Below are positions 59,487-64,000 of a stretch of 64,000 nucleotides of DNA, one piece after another. Made by a program: the position numbers and the translations under genes. The notes beneath the pieces are model-generated. The model worked only from the letters and a program-made list of their open reading frames with translations, had not been told where the DNA came from and ran no database searches. Origin of the DNA: Kitasatospora albolonga (GTDB lineage Bacteria > Actinomycetota > Actinomycetes > Streptomycetales > Streptomycetaceae); contig CP020563.1 in assembly GCA_002082585.1 (NCBI GenBank), forward strand, positions 1,420,001 to 1,484,000, given 5' to 3'. Position 1 is the stretch's first letter; each line of letters opens with the position of its first letter.

Positions 59487-60473
59487 ATGGTCCGCGTGGA
59501 AACCCCCATCTCTGCCATCGCCAAGCGCTGGACGCCGTCCACCAAGGTGGTGAAGCGTGCCGCGCTCTCCGCCGTCATGATGAGCGTCTTCATCATCGTG
59601 ACCGGCGGTGCCGTCCGGCTGACCGGTTCGGGCCTCGGCTGCGACACCTGGCCCAAGTGCACCGACGACAGCCTCTTCGCGACGCCCGCGCAGGGCATGC
59701 ACGGTGCGATCGAGTTCGGCAACCGGCTGCTGACGTACGTCCTGTCGGCCGCCGTGGGCTGGGCGATCATCGCGACCCGCTCGATGAAGCCGCGCCGCCG
59801 CAAGGTGACCCGGCTGGCCTGGTCGCAGTTCTGGATCGTGCTGGGCAACGCCGTCCTCGGCGGCATCACCGTCTGGGCCGGGCTCAACCCGTGGACGGTG
59901 GCCGGGCATTTCCTGCTCGCCAACGCGCTGCTCGCGGTCACCGTGATCACCTGGGTCCGGATCGGCGAGGGCGACGGCCCCGCGCGCCCCCGCGCGCCCC
60001 TTCCGGTGCGCCGACTCGCCTGGGCGATCCTGGCGACCACCGTGGTCCTCATCGTGCTCGGCACCTCGGTGACCGGTTCCGGCAAGCACGCGGGCGACAG
60101 CAGCGACGTACCGCGCATGCCGTGGGACTGGGCCGCCGCCGCCCATGTGCACGCCATCTCGGCCTGGGTGGTCTGCGCGCTGGCCATCGCGATGTGGCTG
60201 GCCCTGCGGGTGGTCGACGCCCCCGCCGACACCCGGGCCCGCGCCCGTGACCTGCTGGTCGTGCTGCTGGCCCAGGGCGCCATCGGGTACGTGCAGTACT
60301 TCACCGGCGTCCCGGAGATCCTCGTCGGCGTCCACATGTTCGGCTCGGCCATCATGTGGATCGCCGTGATCCGCCTCGTGATGAGCATGCGCGAGCGCGG
60401 CGACGCCGAGCCGGCGCCGCTGCCGGGCCCGTCCGCCTCGGCCGACCGGCGGGAGTCGGCGCAGGCCGTCTGA
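59487..60473 (+). CDS. ctaA: Heme A synthase (CtaA/COX15)
   Basis: 328 residues with eight helices. The four heme-binding histidines are in GMHGAIEFGNRLLTY, VAGHFLLANALLAV, AAHVHAISAWVVC and GVHMFGSAIMWI. The extracellular Cys pair is in GSGLGCDTWPKC. It oxidises the C8 methyl of heme O to make heme A for aa3 oxidase. ATG 59487 is chosen, but GTG 59466 and GTG 59496 are possible. ctaB lies 0.5 kb away on the other strand. Confidence 0.95.
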   Translation: MVRVETPISAIAKRWTPSTKVVKRAALSAVMMSVFIIVTGGAVRLTGSGLGCDTWPKCTDDSLFATPAQGMHGAIEFGNRLLTYVLSAAVGWAIIATRSMKPRRRKVTRLAWSQFWIVLGNAVLGGITVWAGLNPWTVAGHFLLANALLAVTVITWVRIGEGDGPARPRAPLPVRRLAWAILATTVVLIVLGTSVTGSGKHAGDSSDVPRMPWDWAAAAHVHAISAWVVCALAIAMWLALRVVDAPADTRARARDLLVVLLAQGAIGYVQYFTGVPEILVGVHMFGSAIMWIAVIRLVMSMRERGDAEPAPLPGPSASADRRESAQAV

Positions 60474-60480
60474 GCACACG

Positions 60481-60528
60481 TACGGCGAAGGGGGCGGCGG
60501 GCAGATGCCCGCCGCCCCCTTCGCCGTA
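60481..60528. terminator. 23-bp perfect inverted repeat terminator
   Basis: 60481-60503 pairs fully with 60506-60528 around two bases, so the true loop must open a few pairs. It lies between ctaA and the convergent small gene and should stop both. Confidence 0.9.
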
Positions 60529-60533
60529 GGCGC

Positions 60534-60914
60534 TCAGCTGTCGTTGGAGGGGCCGCCGACCTGGATGCCCGCCATCCGCGACCACTCGTACGGGCCCGTA
60601 CGGACCTTGAGGGCGAAGTCGCCGTCGAACTCCTCGTGCACCGTGATCCCGGCCTTCTCCACCGCGTTCTCGGCCACGGCGTACGTCGGGGCCACCAGGT
60701 CGCCCCAGGCGCCGTCCTGGCCGACCAGGACGATGCGGGCGCCCGCCTCACCGATGTAGGCGAGCTGCCCCTCGGCGCCGCCGTGCTCCTTGGCGAAGGC
60801 CCCGATCTCGCGGGCCAGCTTCGCCGCCCTGCGCTCCGCGCGGGCCGCCTTCCTGGCGTCCGTCCGCGAGGTCTGCGCGGTGTCTGCTGCGTCTGCTGCT
60901 GCCGTCTCTCCCAT
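60534..60914 (-). CDS. Small hypothetical protein conserved beside heme synthases
   Basis: 126 residues. A basic, Ala/Arg-rich helical N-terminus (TDARKAARAERRAAKLAREIGAFAKEHGG) is followed by a compact alpha/beta part: QLAYIGEAGARIVLVGQDGAWGDLVAPTYAVAENAVEKAGITVHEEFDGDFALKVRTGPYEW. I do not recognise a function. ATG 60914 is chosen; other starts further upstream would run into the ctaB terminator. Confidence 0.75.
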   Translation of the reverse strand: MGETAAADAADTAQTSRTDARKAARAERRAAKLAREIGAFAKEHGGAEGQLAYIGEAGARIVLVGQDGAWGDLVAPTYAVAENAVEKAGITVHEEFDGDFALKVRTGPYEWSRMAGIQVGGPSNDS

Positions 60915-60949
60915 GAACAGGATGCTACCGACGAGTAGTTCGAACGGCG

Positions 60950-60989
60950 ACGGGCGGGTCACGTGGCTTGTGCCACGTGACCCGCCCGT
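60950..60989 (-). terminator. Terminator of ctaB
   Basis: An 18-bp perfect stem (60950-60967 with 60972-60989) and loop TTGT lie 21 bp beyond the ctaB stop. Confidence 0.88.
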
Positions 60990-61009
60990 GAAGAGCCGAA
61001 CGAGAGGCC

Positions 61010-61957
61010 CTAGCGGAGGAAGGGGTCCACCGCGACGGCCAGGAAAAGCAGGGAGACGTAGGTGATGGACCAGTGGAAGAGCCGCATCTCCTTGAGCTTG
61101 GCGCCGCTCACCCCGGCCCTGGCCCGGTTCTGGAGCCCGTGGGCCTCCCAGAGCCAGAAGCCGCCCGCGAGCAGCGCCACCGCCGTGTAGAACCAGCCGG
61201 TGTAGCCCAGCGGAGTGAGGAGGAGCGAGACGCCGACCATCACCCAGCTGTAGATGACGATCTGCCGGGCGACCACCCGGTTGGAGGCGATGACCGGGAG
61301 CATCGGGACGCCGACCCGGGCGTAGTCGTCCTTCACCTTCATGGAGAGCGGCCAGTAGTGCGGCGGCGTCCAGAAGAAGATGACGGCGAAGAGGATGACG
61401 GCGGCCCAGGAGAGGGAGTTCGTCACGGAGGACCAGCCGATGAGCACCGGCAGGCAGCCGGCGATGCCGCCCCAGATGATGTTCTGCGAGGTGCGGCGCT
61501 TCAGCAGCATCGTGTAGACGACGACGTAGAAGAGGAGCGCGCCGAGCGCGAGGGCGGCGGACAGCCAGTTGACGAGCAGTCCGAACCAGAGGGTGGACAC
61601 CACCCCGAGGGAGATGCCGAAGACCAGGCACTCGCGGGGGCTGACCATGCCGGTGACCAGCGGGCGCTGCGACGTGCGGTCCATCAGCGCGTCGATGTCC
61701 CGGTCGATGTACATGTTCAGCGCGTTGGCACCACCGGCCGAGAGGTATCCCCCGAAGGTGGTGGCGAACACGAGCCACAGGTCGGGTACGCCCTGGGCCG
61801 CGAGGAACATCACCGGAATCGTGGTGATGAGCAACAGCTCGATGATCCGTGGCTTGGTAAGCGCCACGAATGCCTTGACACGGGCCCCGTACGGGCGATG
61901 GCCCCCTGGGCTGGGAGTCAAGGCGACCCCGGCGGGTCGGGACTCGACGGCCGTCAC
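61010..61957 (-). CDS. ctaB: Protoheme IX farnesyltransferase (heme O synthase, CtaB)
   Basis: 315 residues, UbiA-type membrane prenyltransferase. The first aspartate motif is in [29 protein letters not shown] and the second in [44 protein letters not shown] opens the domain. It farnesylates protoheme to heme O, the substrate of CtaA. GTG 61957 has AGGGG upstream; another GTG two codons before is possible. It is divergent from transketolase. Confidence 0.95.
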   Translation of the reverse strand: MTAVESRPAGVALTPSPGGHRPYGARVKAFVALTKPRIIELLLITTIPVMFLAAQGVPDLWLVFATTFGGYLSAGGANALNMYIDRDIDALMDRTSQRPLVTGMVSPRECLVFGISLGVVSTLWFGLLVNWLSAALALGALLFYVVVYTMLLKRRTSQNIIWGGIAGCLPVLIGWSSVTNSLSWAAVILFAVIFFWTPPHYWPLSMKVKDDYARVGVPMLPVIASNRVVARQIVIYSWVMVGVSLLLTPLGYTGWFYTAVALLAGGFWLWEAHGLQNRARAGVSGAKLKEMRLFHWSITYVSLLFLAVAVDPFLR

Positions 61958-62252
61958 GCACACCCCTGACAGAGAAATCCCAGCAAGCTCCGGGCCGAAG
62001 GGCCCTTGTGAAGACTTGCGCGAACCCGACCACTGTAGACGTTGGGCACACACCGTCCTTCGCGGGGGTGGGGTCGTGTTGGGGGTGACTGTGGGACGGA
62101 CGGGGGCGGTCCGCCGGGAGGCGAAGCGCGCGGGTCGCCCGCACCCTGGAAAGTGGCCGGGAAGTGTGCCCCGCGGCGGGGGTAGGCTCGGCAGCGCCCG
62201 GTGCGGCAACAGTCACCGGTTTACGAACAGTGGAGAGGAGCCCTGACTCAGG
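61958..62252. promoter_or_regulatory. Divergent promoter region of ctaB and tkt
   Basis: 295 bp without a gene. It must carry both promoters. I see no clear operator or riboswitch and cannot place -35/-10 boxes. Confidence 0.5.
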
Positions 62253-64000
62253 GTGAGCAACAAGCCGACCACCACAGACCTCCAGTGGACCGATGTGGAC
62301 CAGCGGGCCGTGGACACCGCCCGCGTCCTCGCCGCGGACGCCGTACAGAAAGTCGGAAACGGCCACCCGGGTACGGCCATGAGCCTGGCTCCCGCCGCGT
62401 ACACCCTGTTCCAGAAAGTCATGCGGCACGACCCGGCCGACGCGGAGTGGACCGGCCGTGACCGGTTCGTCCTCTCGGCGGGCCACTCCAGCCTGACCCT
62501 GTACATCCAGCTCTACCTGGCCGGTTACGGACTGGAGCTGGACGACCTGAAGGCGTTCCGGACCTGGGGCTCCAAGACGCCGGGCCACCCGGAGTACGGG
62601 CACACCACGGGTGTCGAGACGACGACGGGCCCGCTGGGCCAGGGTGTCGCCAACGCGGTGGGCATGGCGATGGCCGCCCGCTACGAGCGCGGCCTCTTCG
62701 ACCCCGAGGCGGCCCCCGGCACCTCCCCGTTCGACCACACGGTCTGGGTCATCGCCGGTGACGGCTGCCTCCAGGAGGGCATCGCGGCCGAGGCGTCCTC
62801 GCTGGCCGGGCACCAGAAGCTGGGCAACCTGGTCCTGCTCTGGGACGACAACCACATCTCCATCGAGGGCGACACGGAGACCGCGGTCTCCGAGGACACC
62901 CTCAAGCGGTACGAGGCGTACGGCTGGCACGTCCAGCGCGTCGAGCAGCTCCCGAACGGCGACCTGGACCCGGCGGGTCTGTACGCGGCGCTCCAGGCGG
63001 CCAAGGCCGAGACCGGGCGCCCCTCGTTCATCGCGGCCCGCTCGATCATCGCCTGGCCCGCCCCGAACGCCCAGAACACCGAGGCCGCGCACGGCTCGGC
63101 GCTCGGCGACGAGGAGATCGCGGCCACCAAGCGGGTCCTCGGCTTCGACCCGGAGCAGACCTTCGAGGTCTCCGACGAGGTCATCGGCCACACCCGCCAG
63201 GCCCTGGACCGCGGCCGTGAGGCCCGTGCCGAGTGGGACAAGGCGTTCGCCGCGTGGCGCACCGCCAACCCGGAGCGCGCCGCCGACTTCGACCGGATCG
63301 CGGCGGGCGAGCTGCCCGCGGGCTGGGAGGAGAAGCTCCCGGTCTTCGAGCCCGGCACGTCCCTGGCCACCCGGGCCGCCTCCGGCAAGGTGCTCCAGGC
63401 GCTGGGCGAGATCGTGCCCGAGCTGTGGGGCGGCTCCGCCGACCTCGCGGGCTCGAACAACACCACGATCGACAAGACGTCGTCGTTCCTCCCGGTGGGC
63501 AACCCGCTGCCGGAGGCCGACCCGTACGGCCGCACGATCCACTTCGGCATCCGCGAGCACGCGATGGCCGCCGCGATGAACGGCATCGCGCTGCACGGCA
63601 ACACCCGCATCTACGGCGGCACCTTCCTGGTGTTCTCCGACTACATGCGCAACGCGGTGCGGCTCTCGGCGCTGATGCACCTGCCGGTGACGTACGTGTG
63701 GACGCACGACTCGATCGGTCTCGGCGAGGACGGCCCGACCCACCAGCCGGTGGAGCACCTGGCCTCGCTGCGCGCCATCCCGGGCCTGAACATCGTCCGT
63801 CCGGCCGACGCCAACGAGACCGCCATCGCCTGGCGCGAGATCCTGCGCCGCTACACCAAGGTGTTCGGCGAGGGCACCCCGCACGGCCTGGCGCTGACCC
63901 GCCAGGGCGTGCCGACGTACGAGCCCAACGAGGACGCGGCCAAGGGCGGTTACGTCCTGTTCGAGGCCGAAGGTGGCAAGCCGCAGGTGCTGCTCATCGC
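62253..64000 (+). CDS. tkt: Transketolase (3' end outside the window)
   Basis: 582 complete codons are present, starting at GTG 62253 with GAGAGGAG upstream. The thiamine-diphosphate motif reads VIAGDGCLQEGIAAEASSLAGHQKLGNLVLLWDDNHISIEG. NGHPGTAMSLAPAAYTLF and GHPEYGHTTGVETTTGPLGQG supply substrate-site histidines, and the pyrimidine-domain region is GIREHAMAAAMNGIALHG. It moves C2 units in the pentose phosphate pathway. The C-terminal domain begins before the window ends. Confidence 0.97.
   Translation, partial: MSNKPTTTDLQWTDVDQRAVDTARVLAADAVQKVGNGHPGTAMSLAPAAYTLFQKVMRHDPADAEWTGRDRFVLSAGHSSLTLYIQLYLAGYGLELDDLKAFRTWGSKTPGHPEYGHTTGVETTTGPLGQGVANAVGMAMAARYERGLFDPEAAPGTSPFDHTVWVIAGDGCLQEGIAAEASSLAGHQKLGNLVLLWDDNHISIEGDTETAVSEDTLKRYEAYGWHVQRVEQLPNGDLDPAGLYAALQAAKAETGRPSFIAARSIIAWPAPNAQNTEAAHGSALGDEEIAATKRVLGFDPEQTFEVSDEVIGHTRQALDRGREARAEWDKAFAAWRTANPERAADFDRIAAGELPAGWEEKLPVFEPGTSLATRAASGKVLQALGEIVPELWGGSADLAGSNNTTIDKTSSFLPVGNPLPEADPYGRTIHFGIREHAMAAAMNGIALHGNTRIYGGTFLVFSDYMRNAVRLSALMHLPVTYVWTHDSIGLGEDGPTHQPVEHLASLRAIPGLNIVRPADANETAIAWREILRRYTKVFGEGTPHGLALTRQGVPTYEPNEDAAKGGYVLFEAEGGKPQVLLI

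Overview
The window is high-GC actinobacterial chromosome, almost certainly Streptomyces. The evidence is strong third-position G/C bias, GTG and TTG starts, ATGA/GTGA operon overlaps, a sortase-type LAETG surface protein, a complete ectoine/5-hydroxyectoine operon, heme A/O synthases next to transketolase, and a sufRBD-Rieske-CSU operon. The gene order resembles the S. coelicolor core region around SCO1850-SCO1935 (from memory, not searched). No rRNA or canonical tRNA gene and no CRISPR array was seen.

Layout. 1-4.7 kb: end of an aerobic cobalamin operon (chelatase tail, cobO, cobB), a ZIP transporter and a CbiG/CobE-like domain joined in frame to CobC. 4.9-8.6 kb: LAETG-anchored protein, amidohydrolase and class-V aminotransferase, closed by a perfect terminator. 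8.9-12.3 kb: ectABCD. 12.4-17.1 kb: VOC/maleylpyruvate-isomerase-like fusion, Old Yellow Enzyme divergent from a MarR regulator with shared operators, another class-V PLP enzyme and a FrnE-like DsbA protein. 17.3-25.4 kb: an accessory-looking plus-strand run of P450, NTF2-like protein, STAND ATPase with a C-terminal helix-turn-helix, DHA2 exporter, SRPBCC protein, carotenoid oxygenase and membrane protein. 25.4-30.5 kb: dioxovalerate-type aldehyde dehydrogenase, DinB protein, class B PBP, and an alpha/beta hydrolase downstream of a candidate iron box.

30.7-37.6 kb: organosulfur operon (SsuD, SfnB, FMN reductase, DszC-like protein, SfnG) preceded by a 23-residue Cys-Cys leader peptide and divergent from a LysR regulator. 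An intact IS481-family element sits at the lysR stop codon. 38.7-46.5 kb: MFS protein, tandem TerD, a Ro60/TROVE protein with a tRNA-like Y-RNA candidate just upstream on the same strand, a large acidic unknown protein, and a tandem ABM monooxygenase behind a near-perfect SoxR box. 46.7-51 kb: dapA, dapD, TetR-SMR pair and a membrane protein. 51-57.6 kb: suf operon repressed from a CAAC-N6-GTTG site. 57.7-64 kb: ABC exporter, ctaA, a small unknown gene, ctaB and the start of transketolase.

Most notable: (1) the Ro60 plus Y-RNA locus, where T-arm, UUCG-closed acceptor-like stem and D-arm occur in circularly permuted tRNA order; (2) the cysteine-rich leader peptide of the organosulfur operon; (3) the STAND-regulator/P450/carotenoid-oxygenase cluster with phased GGACAG repeats before its exporter. 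Several redox or metal control sites (SoxR, SufR, iron box) can be read directly from the sequence.
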